Assembly (NCBI RefSeq): GCF_009764265.1
Contig: NZ_RWIR01000021.1
Location: 1 to 64,000 of the forward strand
Source of the DNA: Pseudomonas sp. PB101
Lineage (GTDB): Bacteria > Pseudomonadota > Gammaproteobacteria > Pseudomonadales > Pseudomonadaceae
Reading direction: 5' to 3'
Length of the DNA: 64,000 nucleotides
Made by a program: the position numbers and the translations under genes
Part shown: in pieces, positions 8,756-18,851 of the stretch
Position numbering within the stretch: position 1 is the first letter of the stretch
Layout of the letters: each line of letters opens with the position of its first letter
Notes under the pieces: model-generated
What the model saw: the letters and a program-made list of their open reading frames with translations, nothing else
The model's database searches: none
What the model was told of the DNA's origin: nothing

Positions 8756-10237
8756 ATGCACAGGCTAAAACACGGCCTACTCCAGGCCGCCGGTTGGCTG
8801 TTCTACCTGACGTTACTGATGGGCCTCGCCATGGCGTTGCCCGTGTCCACGTTCGACTCCGAGTCGAAGGACTTCATATTCCTGATTGGCGCCGTGGGTA
8901 TCTGGCGCTACTCGATGGGTGCCACGCACTTTGTGCGCGGCATGATTTTTCTCTACATCGTCTACCCGCACCTGCGGCGCAAAGTGCGCAAGCTGGGCAA
9001 AGCGGCTGACCCGTCCCACGTGTTCCTGATGGTCACCAGCTTCCGTATCGACGCGCTGACCACCGCACAGGTCTACAGCTCGGTGATCCGCGAGGCCATC
9101 GACTGCGGCCTGCCGACCACGGTGGTCTGCTCCATCGTGGAAATGTCCGATGAGCTGCTGGTCAAGAGCCTGTGGAACCGAATGAACCCGCCGTCCCGGG
9201 TCAAGCTCGACTTCGTGCGCATTCCCGGCACCGGCAAGCGCGATGGCCTGGCCTACGGTTTCCGCGCCATCTCCCGCCACCTGCCGGATGACCGCGCCGT
9301 GGTCGCCGTGATCGATGGCGACACCGTGCTCGGCGAAGGCACGGTACGCAAGACCGTGCCGTGGTTCCAGCTGTTCGGCAACGTCGGCGGCCTGACCACC
9401 AACGAGTTCTGCGAAGTGCGCGGCGGCTACATCATGAGCGAATGGCACAAGCTGCGTTTCGCCCAGCGTCACATCAACATGTGCTCGATGGCCCTGTCCA
9501 AGCGCGTGCTGACCATGACCGGGCGCATGTCGGTGTTCCGCGCCACCGTGGTCACCAACCCGGAGTTCATCGCCGACGTGGAAAGCGACTCGCTGCAACA
9601 CTGGCGCCTGGGTCGTTTCAAGTTCCTCACCGGCGACGACAAGTCGAGCTGGTTCAGCCTGATGCGCCTGGGCTACGACACCTTCTACGTGCCCGACGCG
9701 GCGATCAACACCGTTGAACACCCGCCGGAAAAGAGCTTCATCAAGGCCAGCCGCAAACTGATGTTCCGCTGGTACGGCAACAACCTGCGCCAGAACTCCC
9801 GCGCCCTCGGCCTGGGGGTCAAACGCCTCGGCGTGTTCACTTCGGTGGTGCTGTTCGACCAGCGCGTGTCGATGTGGACCTCGCTGCTGGGCCTGACCGT
9901 GGCGTTGATCGCCAGCTTCAAGTACGGCACCGCGTTCATTCTGGTCTACCTGCTGTGGATCGGCATCACCCGATTCATCCTGACCTTGTTGCTGTCGTGC
10001 TCCGGACACCGGATCGGCCCGGCTTACCCGGCGATTCTCTATTACAACCAGATCGTCGGCGCGCTGGTGAAGATCTACGTGTTCTTCCGCCTCGACCAAC
10101 AGTCCTGGACTCGCCAGCCCACCTCTCTGACCCGTGATCTCGCCAGCTTTCAACGTTGGTTCAACACCTGGTCGTCTCGGACCATGACCTTCTCTGCCGG
10201 CAGCATTTTTGTCGCCGTGCTGCTGTTGATGGTCTGA
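8756..10237 (+). CDS. alg8: Alginate polymerase Alg8 (glycosyltransferase)
   Basis: A 493-residue inner-membrane family 2 glycosyltransferase that polymerises mannuronate from GDP-mannuronate and feeds the chain into the periplasm together with Alg44. Start chosen at 8756 ([10 protein letters not shown]), the family N-terminus; an in-frame ATG at 8747 adds three residues, and neither has a strong ribosome site. Two membrane segments precede the cytosolic catalytic domain, which shows VIDGDT near residues 185-190, [16 protein letters not shown] and QNSRA near 346 in the acceptor-site helix. More membrane segments follow to the C-terminus. The frame continues upstream into the REPIN, but that part is not family-like. 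Confidence 0.96.
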   Translation: MHRLKHGLLQAAGWLFYLTLLMGLAMALPVSTFDSESKDFIFLIGAVGIWRYSMGATHFVRGMIFLYIVYPHLRRKVRKLGKAADPSHVFLMVTSFRIDALTTAQVYSSVIREAIDCGLPTTVVCSIVEMSDELLVKSLWNRMNPPSRVKLDFVRIPGTGKRDGLAYGFRAISRHLPDDRAVVAVIDGDTVLGEGTVRKTVPWFQLFGNVGGLTTNEFCEVRGGYIMSEWHKLRFAQRHINMCSMALSKRVLTMTGRMSVFRATVVTNPEFIADVESDSLQHWRLGRFKFLTGDDKSSWFSLMRLGYDTFYVPDAAINTVEHPPEKSFIKASRKLMFRWYGNNLRQNSRALGLGVKRLGVFTSVVLFDQRVSMWTSLLGLTVALIASFKYGTAFILVYLLWIGITRFILTLLLSCSGHRIGPAYPAILYYNQIVGALVKIYVFFRLDQQSWTRQPTSLTRDLASFQRWFNTWSSRTMTFSAGSIFVAVLLLMV

Positions 10238-10272
10238 CCTGACTCGCCTGAATTAACTAGGAAAACGCCCTT

Positions 10273-11442
10273 ATGAATACCGCCGTCAACGCCAACGTAG
10301 TGCACGAATCCGAAGCCCAGCGCCAACATGCCCGCGTGAAAATCCCGGCCAAGCTGCGTTTCTTCGGCCCCGACCGGACACCGGTCGAAGCCCGGGTGAT
10401 CGACCTGTCCGCCGGCGGCCTGGCGTTCAACGCCGGTCAGTTGCCGCTGAAGATCGGTGACGTGTACAAGGCCCGCCTGCAATTCGTCATCGACAACCTC
10501 GGCCTGGCCATGGACGTCGAGTTGCAGGTCCGCTCCTTCGATCGCGAGACCGGACGCGCCGGCTGCCAGTTCCAGAACCTGGAACCACGGGACATCTCGA
10601 CCCTGCGCCACCTGATCACCTCGCACCTGGCCGGCGACATCGTCAGCGTGGGTGAAATGCTGGCGACCCTGCAGCGCGACAACTTCACCAAGGCGCGCAA
10701 GGTCAAGGACGGCGGCCACGGCATGTCCGCGTTCGGACGCCTGAAAGCCGTGACCTTCAGCCTGGGGATCTTCGTTGTTGGCGTGGCTGCATTCGGTTTT
10801 GTCTTCAAATCGGTGTACGGCATGTACTTCGTCAGCCACGCCCAGGCCGGCCTGGTCAGCGTGCCGGGCGTGAACATCACCATGCCGCGCGACGGTACCG
10901 TGCAAAGCCTGGTGAAAACCGACGGCGTGGCCGCCAAGGGCGCACCGCTGGCGACCTTCAGCACCAGCATGCTCGACGTGCTCAAGGGGCATCTGGACGA
11001 AGACCAGCTGCAACCGGCCAAGGTTGAAGAACTGTTCGGCAAGCAGATGACCGGCACCCTGACCTCGCCTTGCGACTGCACCGTGGCCCAGCAAATGGTC
11101 GCCAACGGTCAGTACGCCAGCAAGGGCGACGTGATTTTCCAACTGGTCCCGCGCAACAGCGAAGCCAACGTTGAAGCACGCTTCTCCTATCGCCAGTTCG
11201 GCGACGTGCGCCCAGGCACTTCGGTGCGCTTCCAGATCGCCGGCGAAGACCAGAGCCGCACCGGCAAGATCGTCAGCAGCACCAGCCTGAAAAGCGCCGA
11301 CCTGTCTTCGGACATCCGCGTGCTGATCCAGCCGGACGAAACCCTGGACAGCGCCCTCGCCGGCCGCCCGGTGGAAGTCAGCAGCGACCGTGGCCCGAAC
11401 CTGAACTGGCTGATCGACAAAGCCATGGCTGTCGGTCTTTAA
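10273..11442 (+). CDS. alg44: Alginate biosynthesis c-di-GMP receptor Alg44
   Basis: A 389-residue co-polymerase. An N-terminal cytosolic PilZ domain carries the c-di-GMP motif QRQHAR (residues ~16-21) and DLSAGGLAF (~44-52). One membrane span lies at about 159-178. The periplasmic C-terminal part is HlyD/membrane-fusion-like, with GTVQSLVKTDGVAAKGAPLA-type lipoyl segments. Binding of c-di-GMP by the PilZ domain activates Alg8; the periplasmic part is thought to link polymerase and secretion complex. AGGA precedes the start. Spacing to algK is 9 bases. Confidence 0.97.
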   Translation: MNTAVNANVVHESEAQRQHARVKIPAKLRFFGPDRTPVEARVIDLSAGGLAFNAGQLPLKIGDVYKARLQFVIDNLGLAMDVELQVRSFDRETGRAGCQFQNLEPRDISTLRHLITSHLAGDIVSVGEMLATLQRDNFTKARKVKDGGHGMSAFGRLKAVTFSLGIFVVGVAAFGFVFKSVYGMYFVSHAQAGLVSVPGVNITMPRDGTVQSLVKTDGVAAKGAPLATFSTSMLDVLKGHLDEDQLQPAKVEELFGKQMTGTLTSPCDCTVAQQMVANGQYASKGDVIFQLVPRNSEANVEARFSYRQFGDVRPGTSVRFQIAGEDQSRTGKIVSSTSLKSADLSSDIRVLIQPDETLDSALAGRPVEVSSDRGPNLNWLIDKAMAVGL

Positions 11443-11457
11443 GTCGAGGACATGCCT

Positions 11458-12963
11458 GTGACGATCATTAGCCTTCTGAGAACACCGAGATCCCTGTGGG
11501 AGCTGGCTTGCCAGCGATTGGATCACTGCGGTGTTACTGAAAAACCGAGTCGCCTGAATCGCTGGCAAGCCAGCTCCTACAGGGGGCATGTGGTGTGCTC
11601 GCTGGCATTGGCGGTAAGCCTGGCCGGTTGCGCCGGCCTGCCCGACCAGCGCCTGGCCAACGAAGCCCTCAAGCGTGGCGACACCGCCACCGCAGCGCAG
11701 AATTACCGGCAACTGGCGGACCTGGGCTACAGCGAAGCCCAGGTCGGCCTGGCTGACATTCAAGTCGACAGCCGTGACCCGGCGCAGATGAAACAGGCCG
11801 AGGCGACTTACCGCGCCGCGGCCAGCGTTTCGCCGCGCGCCCAGGCACGTCTCGGTCGCCTGCTGGTGGCCAAGCCCGGTTCCACCGAAGCCGAGCAACA
11901 CGAAGCCGAAACCCTGTTGAAGAAAGCCGCCGCCGCGGGCGAAGGCAACACGCTGATCCCGCTGGCGATGCTGTACCTGCAATACCCGCACAGCTTTCCC
12001 GACGTGAATGCGCAGCAGCAGATCAGCCAATGGCGTGCCGAAGGCAAACCGGAAGCGGGTCTGGCGCAAGTGCTGCTCTATCGCACCCAGGGCACCTACG
12101 ACCAGCATCTGGATGACGTGGAAAAGATCTGCAAGGCCGCGCTCAACACCAGCGACATCTGCTACGTCGAACTGGCCACGGTCTATCAGAAACAGGCCAA
12201 GCCCGAGCAACAGGCCGAGCTGATCAAGCAGATGCAAGCGGCTCACGCTCGCGGCAGCGTTTCGCCGCAGCGTGTCGACAGCGTCGCCCGTGTGCTCGCC
12301 GATGCATCCCTGGGCAAGACCGACGAGAAAACCGCGCAGTCGCTGCTCGAACCGATCGCTCCGGGCTACCCGGCGGCGTGGGTCAGCCTCGCGCAACTGC
12401 TCTACGACTTCCCGGAACTCGGCGACGTCGACCAGATGATGAAGTACCTGGACAACGGCCGCGCCGCCGACCAGCCCCGCGCCGAGCTGTTGCTGGGCAA
12501 GCTCTACTTCGAAGGCAAACTGGTGCCGGCCGATGCCAAGGTCGCCGAGGAGCATTTCCAAAAAGCCGTCGGCCGCGAAGTCGCCGCCGATTACTACCTC
12601 GGCCAGATCTATCGCCGTGGTTACCTGGGCAAGGTCTATCCGCAGAAGGCCCTCGACCATCTGTTGACCGCTGCGCGCAACGGCCAGAACAGCGCCGACT
12701 TCGCCATTGCCCAACTGTTTTCCCAAGGCAAGGGCACCAAGCCTGATCCGCTGAATGCCTACGTCTTCAGCCAACTGGCCCTGGCCCAGAACACGCCGCA
12801 AGCCACCGAGCTTGCACAAACAATCCAAACGCAATTGCCGCCCGAGCGGTTGGCCGAAGCCCAACGCCTGTTGAAACAAGAACAGGCCGTGCGCGGTGCC
12901 CTGAGCCCGAACACGCCGGAGCTGAACGCCCTGCAAGAAGAAGCCAGCGAGGAATCGAAATGA
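11458..12963 (+). CDS. algK: Alginate secretion lipoprotein AlgK with a REPIN-modified 5' end
   Basis: About 500 residues, rich in Sel1/TPR-like repeats; AlgK is an outer-membrane lipoprotein that localises AlgE and scaffolds the secretion complex. The lipoprotein signal ([11 protein letters not shown], lipid Cys codon at 11629) is intact, but about 45 codons precede it when read from the ordinary site. GTG at 11458 has GAGG 8 bases upstream (ATG at 11452 is too close). A REPIN (11493-11583) is read in frame between that start and the signal peptide. Alternatively translation begins at GTG 11590 or 11593, with AGGGGG (11581-11586) formed at the REPIN end as ribosome site, giving a very short signal peptide without a basic N-region. 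The coding part after the lipobox looks normal and overlaps algE by 4 bases. Confidence 0.9.
   Translation: MTIISLLRTPRSLWELACQRLDHCGVTEKPSRLNRWQASSYRGHVVCSLALAVSLAGCAGLPDQRLANEALKRGDTATAAQNYRQLADLGYSEAQVGLADIQVDSRDPAQMKQAEATYRAAASVSPRAQARLGRLLVAKPGSTEAEQHEAETLLKKAAAAGEGNTLIPLAMLYLQYPHSFPDVNAQQQISQWRAEGKPEAGLAQVLLYRTQGTYDQHLDDVEKICKAALNTSDICYVELATVYQKQAKPEQQAELIKQMQAAHARGSVSPQRVDSVARVLADASLGKTDEKTAQSLLEPIAPGYPAAWVSLAQLLYDFPELGDVDQMMKYLDNGRAADQPRAELLLGKLYFEGKLVPADAKVAEEHFQKAVGREVAADYYLGQIYRRGYLGKVYPQKALDHLLTAARNGQNSADFAIAQLFSQGKGTKPDPLNAYVFSQLALAQNTPQATELAQTIQTQLPPERLAEAQRLLKQEQAVRGALSPNTPELNALQEEASEESK
11493..11583. repeat. REP doublet inside the 5' coding region of algK
   Basis: Arms CCTGTGGGAGCTGGCTTGCC from 11493 and the inverted copy ending at 11583 (GCTGGC core variant). 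It lies in frame between the probable algK start codon and its lipoprotein signal peptide. Confidence 0.9.
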
Positions 12964-14444
12964 AGTTGAATCCATTCATGAAGGCCGGCATCGGCCTGAC
13001 ATTCGCGCTGATCTGGTCTTGCCCGACGCTTGCTGCGATGACTGAAGAAACCAAGAACTTCGGCCTGGACGTGAAAATCACCGGCCAGTCCGAAGACGAC
13101 CGTGACCTGGGCACCGCCCATGGCGGCGACGTCAACGGCGTCGGTCTCGACCTGCGTCCGTGGGTCTACGGCGAAAGCGGCGCGTGGAGCGCCTACGCCA
13201 TGGGTCAGGCGGTGACGTCCACCGACATCATCGAGACCGACACCCTGCAACAATCCGATGGCGCCGAGAACACCGACAACGGTGATCGCGAGACCAAGAA
13301 AAACTACCTGGCCATGCGTGAGTTCTGGGTCGGCTACAGCGGCTTCACGCCTTACCCCGGCGAGGTCCTCAAGCTCGGTCGCCAGCGCCTGCGCAATGAC
13401 GACGGCCAGTGGCGCGACACCAACATCGAAGCCCTGAACTGGACCTTCGACACCACCCTGCTGCGCGCCAACGTCGGTATCGCCGAACGCTTCAGCGAGT
13501 ACCGCACCGACCTAAAGGAACTCGCGCCAGAGGACAAGGATCGCCTGCACGCCTACGCCGATGCGGCGTACCAGTGGACACCGGGCAACTGGGTCGGCAT
13601 TCGCGGCCACCACACCCACGACGACGGCAAACTCGACTACGCACAACCGGGCGTGCCGAGCGATTCGCTGGACAAGAAACAAAACGGTGACATCAGCTGG
13701 CTCGGCCTCACCGCCGACAGCGACGCCTACAACTGGCGCAACACCAACACCGTCAACTACTGGGGCAGCATCACCGGCATGAGCGGCGACCGCGACACGG
13801 TCAACCCGCTGAACGCCGATGGCACCGCGCCCGCACAAGCCAAGCGCAGCGGCGATGTCGATGGCTGGGCCACCGACCTGGGTGTTCGCCTGCGCCTCGA
13901 TCCGCAATGGCAAGTCGGTGCGGCCTACGCCCGCGCCAGCGAAGACTATGAGCAGAACGGCCTGGAAAGTAACCGCTCGAACTACACCGGTACCCGCTCG
14001 CGCGTGCACCGTTTCGGCGAGGCCTTCCGTGGCGAAATGAACAACCTGCAGAGCGCCACCCTGTTCGGTTCGTGGATGCTCAACGACGAATACGACGCCA
14101 GCCTGATCTACCACAAGTTCTGGCGCGTCGACGGCAACAAGCCGGTCGGCAGCAACGGCATCGACGCCGTGCAGAACAATACCGACGACGTCACCGGCGC
14201 GATCCTCTCCAGCACTTCCCTGCCACTGAACGATGGCGAGAAAGACCTCGGTCAGGAGATGGACCTGGTGGTGACCAAGTACTTCAAGCAAGGCTTGCTG
14301 CCTGCGTCGATGAGCCAGGCGATCGATGAGCCTTCGGCCCTGGTGCGTTTGCGTGGCGGCGTGTTCAAGCCGGGCGATGCCTATGGCAAGGAAGTCGATT
14401 CGTACATGCACCGCGCGTTCATCGACGTGATCTGGCGCTTCTGA
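12960..14444 (+). CDS. algE: Alginate outer-membrane exporter AlgE
   Basis: A 494-residue outer-membrane beta-barrel porin (18 strands in the known structure) through which alginate leaves the cell. The signal peptide is residues 1 to about 25 ([10 protein letters not shown]..., ending PTLA-A). The mature part alternates aromatic and charged residues typical of a barrel, with [14 protein letters not shown] and a terminal aromatic residue (VIWRF). The ATG overlaps the algK stop (ATGA), so the two are translationally coupled; they also work as partners in the outer membrane. Confidence 0.97.
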   Translation: MKLNPFMKAGIGLTFALIWSCPTLAAMTEETKNFGLDVKITGQSEDDRDLGTAHGGDVNGVGLDLRPWVYGESGAWSAYAMGQAVTSTDIIETDTLQQSDGAENTDNGDRETKKNYLAMREFWVGYSGFTPYPGEVLKLGRQRLRNDDGQWRDTNIEALNWTFDTTLLRANVGIAERFSEYRTDLKELAPEDKDRLHAYADAAYQWTPGNWVGIRGHHTHDDGKLDYAQPGVPSDSLDKKQNGDISWLGLTADSDAYNWRNTNTVNYWGSITGMSGDRDTVNPLNADGTAPAQAKRSGDVDGWATDLGVRLRLDPQWQVGAAYARASEDYEQNGLESNRSNYTGTRSRVHRFGEAFRGEMNNLQSATLFGSWMLNDEYDASLIYHKFWRVDGNKPVGSNGIDAVQNNTDDVTGAILSSTSLPLNDGEKDLGQEMDLVVTKYFKQGLLPASMSQAIDEPSALVRLRGGVFKPGDAYGKEVDSYMHRAFIDVIWRF

Positions 14445-14470
14445 TGCAAACCGCGAAGGGAGTGCCCGAC

Positions 14471-16057
14471 ATGAACAATTCGAAGCGAGGTTCGCTCACC
14501 TTGCTGGCCGGCGCGATGCTGCTGGCAAGCTCGGCCGCCTTCGCCAACGTAGAGCCGGCCAAAGTGGAGCCGGCGAAGCCGGCAACCGTGGCCAAGGAAC
14601 TGCAACAGGCCAAGACCTACACCGTCAGCAGCGCACCGACCGCCCCGCTGGAACTGGCCACGCCGAAACTGCCGGACGTGTCCGGCTACACCGCCGAAGC
14701 CATCGCCGCGAAGATCGTGCGCAGCAAACCGGGCAAGATCAGCCTGCGCCGGATGATGCAGGAAGACGCCCTGAAGGACTTCATCGGCGGCGACAACAAG
14801 ATGGCCGAGTGGGTGGTGCGTCAGCACGGCATCCCCCAGGCGATCTTCGTCGACGACGGTTACATGAACCTCAAGGACCTGGCGAAAAAGGTTCCCAAGC
14901 AGTATTTCAGCGAAACCTCGCCGGGTGTGTTCCTCTCTCGCTTGCCGATCGTGGTCGGTCGTCACGGCATCCTCGAAATCGACAAGCAGACCCAGGAACT
15001 GCGCCTGTCCCAGGAGGGCGGTGCGTTCCTGGTCAACGACGGCCAGCTGTTCGTGCGTGACACCAAAATCACCGGCTGGCGCGAGAAGGACAACGGCCCG
15101 GCGACGTTCAATTCGCCGAAGGAATTCCGCCCGTTCCTGCTGTCCTGGGGCGGCACCGAGACCTACATCGCCAACAGCAAGATCGCCAGTTTCGGCTACG
15201 CCAACAGTAAGTCCTATGGCGTGAGTATTTCCCAGTACACGCCGAACATGGCCAAGGTGCTCAAGCGTCCCGAACCGACCGGCTGGATCGTCGGCTCGGA
15301 ATTCTCGGACATGTGGTACGGCTTCTACTGCTACGAAACCCGCGACTTCGTGGTCAAGGGCAACACCTACAAAGACAACATCGTCTACGGCATCGACCCG
15401 CACGACCGTTCCCACGGCCTGATCATTGCCGACAACACGGTGTTTGGTACCAAGAAGAAGCACGGGATCATTATTTCCCGTGAGGTCAACGACAGCTTCA
15501 TCTTCAACAACCGCAGCTACGACAACAAGTTGTCGGGCCTGGTGATCGACCGGAACAGCGTCAACAACCTGATCGCCCACAACGAGATCTACCAGAACCA
15601 CACCGACGGCATCACCCTCTACGAGAGTGCCGACAACCTGCTGTGGGGCAACAAGGTCGTGAGCAACCGCCGCCACGGCATCCGCATTCGTAACAGCGTG
15701 AACATTCGCCTCTACGAAAACGTCGCCATGGCCAACGGCCTGACCGGTGTCTACGGCCACATCAAGGACCTGAGCAACACCGACCGTGACATCAAGCTCG
15801 ACCCGTTCGACGCCCAGGTGTCGCTGATCGTGGTCGGCGGTGAACTGGCGGCCAACGGCAGTGGCCCGCTGTCCATCGACTCGCCGCTGAGTGTGGAGCT
15901 GTATCGCGTGTCGATGCTCGCACCGACCAAATCCAGCGGCATCAGCTTCACCGGCATCCTTGGCGAGCGCCAGGATGAAATTCTCGACCTGCTGGTGCGC
16001 CAGCAGAAAGCCGTGCTGATCGACCCCGTCGAACGCCAGACCGAAATGCGGGACTGA
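14471..16057 (+). CDS. algG: Mannuronan C5-epimerase AlgG
   Basis: A 528-residue periplasmic enzyme that converts mannuronate to guluronate in the polymer and also protects the chain in the secretion complex. Start taken at 14471 because GAAGGGAG lies 8 bases upstream; an ATG at 14444 overlapping the algE stop would add nine residues. The signal peptide ends near AAFA-N. The C-terminal right-handed beta-helix holds the catalytic DPHDRSHG at about residues 309-316 and repeated N-rich turns (HGIIIS, HNEIYQNHTDGI). Eleven bases separate it from algX. Confidence 0.97.
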   Translation: MNNSKRGSLTLLAGAMLLASSAAFANVEPAKVEPAKPATVAKELQQAKTYTVSSAPTAPLELATPKLPDVSGYTAEAIAAKIVRSKPGKISLRRMMQEDALKDFIGGDNKMAEWVVRQHGIPQAIFVDDGYMNLKDLAKKVPKQYFSETSPGVFLSRLPIVVGRHGILEIDKQTQELRLSQEGGAFLVNDGQLFVRDTKITGWREKDNGPATFNSPKEFRPFLLSWGGTETYIANSKIASFGYANSKSYGVSISQYTPNMAKVLKRPEPTGWIVGSEFSDMWYGFYCYETRDFVVKGNTYKDNIVYGIDPHDRSHGLIIADNTVFGTKKKHGIIISREVNDSFIFNNRSYDNKLSGLVIDRNSVNNLIAHNEIYQNHTDGITLYESADNLLWGNKVVSNRRHGIRIRNSVNIRLYENVAMANGLTGVYGHIKDLSNTDRDIKLDPFDAQVSLIVVGGELAANGSGPLSIDSPLSVELYRVSMLAPTKSSGISFTGILGERQDEILDLLVRQQKAVLIDPVERQTEMRD

Positions 16058-16067
16058 GGATAATCTT

Positions 16068-17516
16068 ATGCACCCACACTTGATCAAATTACTCAGCCTG
16101 TCGGCCCTGACCGCCGGCATTCTCGCGGCCAGCGGCGGCGTTCGCGCCGACGAGGTCAAAGCACCCAGCTTCACCGCGGAGCCTTGCTGCAGCCTGTGCC
16201 CGGCCGCCCACGATGCGAAGAACTACACCACCCGTTACCAGCAGAACTTCACCACGCTGGTGCAGGCCCAGGGCGACTGGCTGTTCCGTACGCAAGAAGA
16301 CTTGCGCACCGAATTCGACACCACCCCCGCCGGCTACAAGCGCATGAAACAACTGCACGATGCGTTCAAGAGCAAAGGCGTGGAACTGGTCGTCGTGTAC
16401 CAGCCGACCCGTGGCCTGGTGAACCGCAACAAGCTCAACCCGGCGGAGAAAGCCAGCTACGACTTCGACAAGGCGCTGAGAAACTACAAGACCATGCTCG
16501 GTCGTTTCGCGCAGATGGGCTACGTGGTTCCGGACCTGTCGCCGCTGACCAACGAGTCGTTGCCCGACACCCTGCCCGCCCACGATTTCTACTTCCGTGG
16601 CGACCAGCACTGGACCCCGTACGGCGCCCAGCGCACGGCGAAAATCGTCGCCGAGAAGGTCAAGCAATTGCCTGAATTCGCCGACATTCCCAAGCGTGAA
16701 TTCGAGACCAAGAAGTCGGGTCGCATGGGCAAGACCGGAACATTGCACAACATGGCCGGTCAACTCTGTGGCACCAGCTACGCGATCCAGTACATGGATC
16801 AGTTCACCACCGAGCCGAAGGGCGAAGCGGGCGATGGCGATCTGTTCGGCGACTCCGGCAACCCGCAGATCACCCTCGTCGGCACCTCCCACAGCGGCAA
16901 GAACTACAACTTCGCCGGGTTCCTCGAAGAGGCCATCGGCGCGGACATTCTCAACGTGGCGTTCCCCGGCGGCGGCCTGGAAGGTTCGATGCTGCAGTAC
17001 CTGGGCAGCGACGAGTTCCAGAAGAACCCGCCGAAGATTCTCATCTGGGAATTCTCGCCGCTGTACCGCCTCGACCAGGAAACCATCTACCGCCAGATGA
17101 TGGCGTTGCTGGACAACGGTTGCGAAGGCAAGGATGCGCAGATGGCCGGCAGCGCCACGCTCAAGCCGGGCAAAAACGAGTTGATGGTCAACAGCAAGAA
17201 CATGGACCTGCGCAACAGCAGCCACCAGGTCGACATCCGCTTCGCCGACACCTCGGTGAAAACCCTGCAAGCCACCCTCTGGTACATGAACGGTCGCCAC
17301 GAGGACATCAAGATCGACAAACCGGAAACCTCCGAGACTGACGGGCGTTTCGCTTTCGAATTGCGCACGGATGAAGACTGGGCCTCGCAGAACCTGCTGG
17401 CCGTTGAAGTCCAGGGCCCCGAAGCCGGTGCCGCGCCTCAGAAAGTCGAAGCGAAAATTTGCAAACGCAACGTATTCCCGGGCGCCGAGCAGCGTACTGC
17501 TTCGGTCGGGCAATGA
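16068..17516 (+). CDS. algX: Alginate O-acetyltransferase AlgX
   Basis: A 482-residue periplasmic SGNH-hydrolase-like acetyltransferase with a C-terminal carbohydrate-binding module; it places acetyl groups on mannuronate residues and belongs to the secretion complex. The signal peptide is about residues 1-26. Catalytic residues are readable: D179 and H181 in GDQHWTPYG, and Ser274 in GTSHSGKN. The spacing equals the D174-H176-S269 triad reported for P. aeruginosa. The start has GAGGATAATCTT before it. The stop overlaps the algL ribosome site. Confidence 0.97.
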   Translation: MHPHLIKLLSLSALTAGILAASGGVRADEVKAPSFTAEPCCSLCPAAHDAKNYTTRYQQNFTTLVQAQGDWLFRTQEDLRTEFDTTPAGYKRMKQLHDAFKSKGVELVVVYQPTRGLVNRNKLNPAEKASYDFDKALRNYKTMLGRFAQMGYVVPDLSPLTNESLPDTLPAHDFYFRGDQHWTPYGAQRTAKIVAEKVKQLPEFADIPKREFETKKSGRMGKTGTLHNMAGQLCGTSYAIQYMDQFTTEPKGEAGDGDLFGDSGNPQITLVGTSHSGKNYNFAGFLEEAIGADILNVAFPGGGLEGSMLQYLGSDEFQKNPPKILIWEFSPLYRLDQETIYRQMMALLDNGCEGKDAQMAGSATLKPGKNELMVNSKNMDLRNSSHQVDIRFADTSVKTLQATLWYMNGRHEDIKIDKPETSETDGRFAFELRTDEDWASQNLLAVEVQGPEAGAAPQKVEAKICKRNVFPGAEQRTASVGQ

Positions 17517-17524
17517 GGTCTGCT

Positions 17525-18646
17525 ATGCGTACTCCGAAATTTTCAACACTGTTGGCACCGACGCTCCTGAGCCTGGCGATGTTCGCCGGGGCCACGCAAG
17601 CGGCGGCGCCACTGCGTCCACCCCAGGGCTATTTTGCGCCTGTGGATAAATTCAAGACGGGCGACAAGAGCGAAGGCTGCGATGCGATGCCGACGCCATA
17701 CACCGGCTCGTTGCAGTTTCGCAGCAAGTACGAAGGTTCGGACAAGGCCCGCGCGACCCTGAACGTGCAGTCGGAAAAAGCCTTCCGCGACAGCACCGCC
17801 GACATCACCAAGATCGAGCGCGGCACCAGCAAGCGCGTGATGCAGTTCATGCGTGACGGTCGCCCGGAGCAGCTGGAATGCACACTCAACTGGCTGACGG
17901 CCTGGGCCCAGGCTGATGCCTTGATGTCCAAGGACTTCAACCACACCGGCAAGTCGATGCGCAAATGGGCGCTGGGCAGCATGGCTTCGGCGTATATCCG
18001 CCTGAAGTTTTCCGACTCCCATCCGCTGGCCACCCATCAACAGCAAGCGCAGCTGATCGAAGCCTGGTTCAGCAAGATGGCCGACCAGGTGGTCAGCGAC
18101 TGGGACAACTTGCCGCTCGACAAGACCAACAACCACTCGTACTGGGCCGCCTGGTCGGTGATGGCAACGTCCGTCGCCACCAACCGTCGCGACCTGTTCG
18201 ATTGGGCCGTGAAGGAATACAAGGTCGGCGCCAACCAGGTCGACGCCGACGGCTACCTGCCCAATGAACTCAAGCGTCAGCAACGGGCATTGGCCTACCA
18301 CAACTACGCCCTGCCGCCGCTGGCGATGATCGCCAGTTTCGCCCAGGTCAACGGTGTGGATCTGCGCCAGGAAAACAATGGCGCACTCAAACGCCTCGGT
18401 GACCGGGTGCTGTCGGGGGTGAAAGACCCGGATGAGTTCGAGAAAAAGAACGGCAAGGAACAGGACATGACCGACCTCAAGGAGGACATGAAATTCGCCT
18501 GGCTCGAACCGTTCTGCTCGCTCTACACCTGCTCGCCCGAGGTGCTGGAGAAGAAACACCAGATGCAGCCGTTCAAGACCTTCCGTCTCGGCGGTGACCT
18601 GACCAAGGTCTACGACCCGGCCAATGAAAAGGGCAAGGGTTCCTGA
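17525..18646 (+). CDS. algL: Alginate lyase AlgL
   Basis: A 373-residue periplasmic polysaccharide lyase (PL5) that clears misguided alginate from the periplasm by beta-elimination. The start is ATG 17525, with GAGG 6 bases upstream overlapping the algX stop; the frame is open further upstream but only as a shadow of algX. The signal peptide ends at ATQA-A. The catalytic motif NNHSYW is at residues 202-207 (His204, Tyr206). Length fits the family. A REPIN follows before algI. Confidence 0.96.
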   Translation: MRTPKFSTLLAPTLLSLAMFAGATQAAAPLRPPQGYFAPVDKFKTGDKSEGCDAMPTPYTGSLQFRSKYEGSDKARATLNVQSEKAFRDSTADITKIERGTSKRVMQFMRDGRPEQLECTLNWLTAWAQADALMSKDFNHTGKSMRKWALGSMASAYIRLKFSDSHPLATHQQQAQLIEAWFSKMADQVVSDWDNLPLDKTNNHSYWAAWSVMATSVATNRRDLFDWAVKEYKVGANQVDADGYLPNELKRQQRALAYHNYALPPLAMIASFAQVNGVDLRQENNGALKRLGDRVLSGVKDPDEFEKKNGKEQDMTDLKEDMKFAWLEPFCSLYTCSPEVLEKKHQMQPFKTFRLGGDLTKVYDPANEKGKGS

Positions 18647-18654
18647 CGCACAAC

Positions 18655-18750
18655 CTTTGTAGGAGCCGGCTTGCTGGCGATGGCGGTATGACATTCACCA
18701 TCGATGTCGACTGATCTGCCGCCTTCGCCAGCAAGCCGGCTCCTACAAGG
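18655..18750. repeat. REP doublet between algL and algI
   Basis: Arms TTTGTAGGAGCCGGCTTGCT from about 18657 and the inverted copy ending at 18750 (GCCGGC core variant, the same as the element at 33914). It lies inside the alginate operon. Confidence 0.85.
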
Positions 18751-18851
18751 GATCGCGGTGGCTTTGAATGCAAGACATCCCCCGGTTTTCGGTGGGGGGT
18801 TTGGGGGGGCCGTTGGCCCTTGAATGTAGGTTCAAACAAGGAGAGATCGGG

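Noticed and set aside
10150..12975. A 941-codon open frame on the minus strand opposite alg44 and algK.
   Set aside because: High-GC genes leave long open antisense frames. It has no recognisable domain, no ribosome site and its opposite strand is clearly coding. The same holds for long antisense frames opposite algG, algX, ftsQ and murD.
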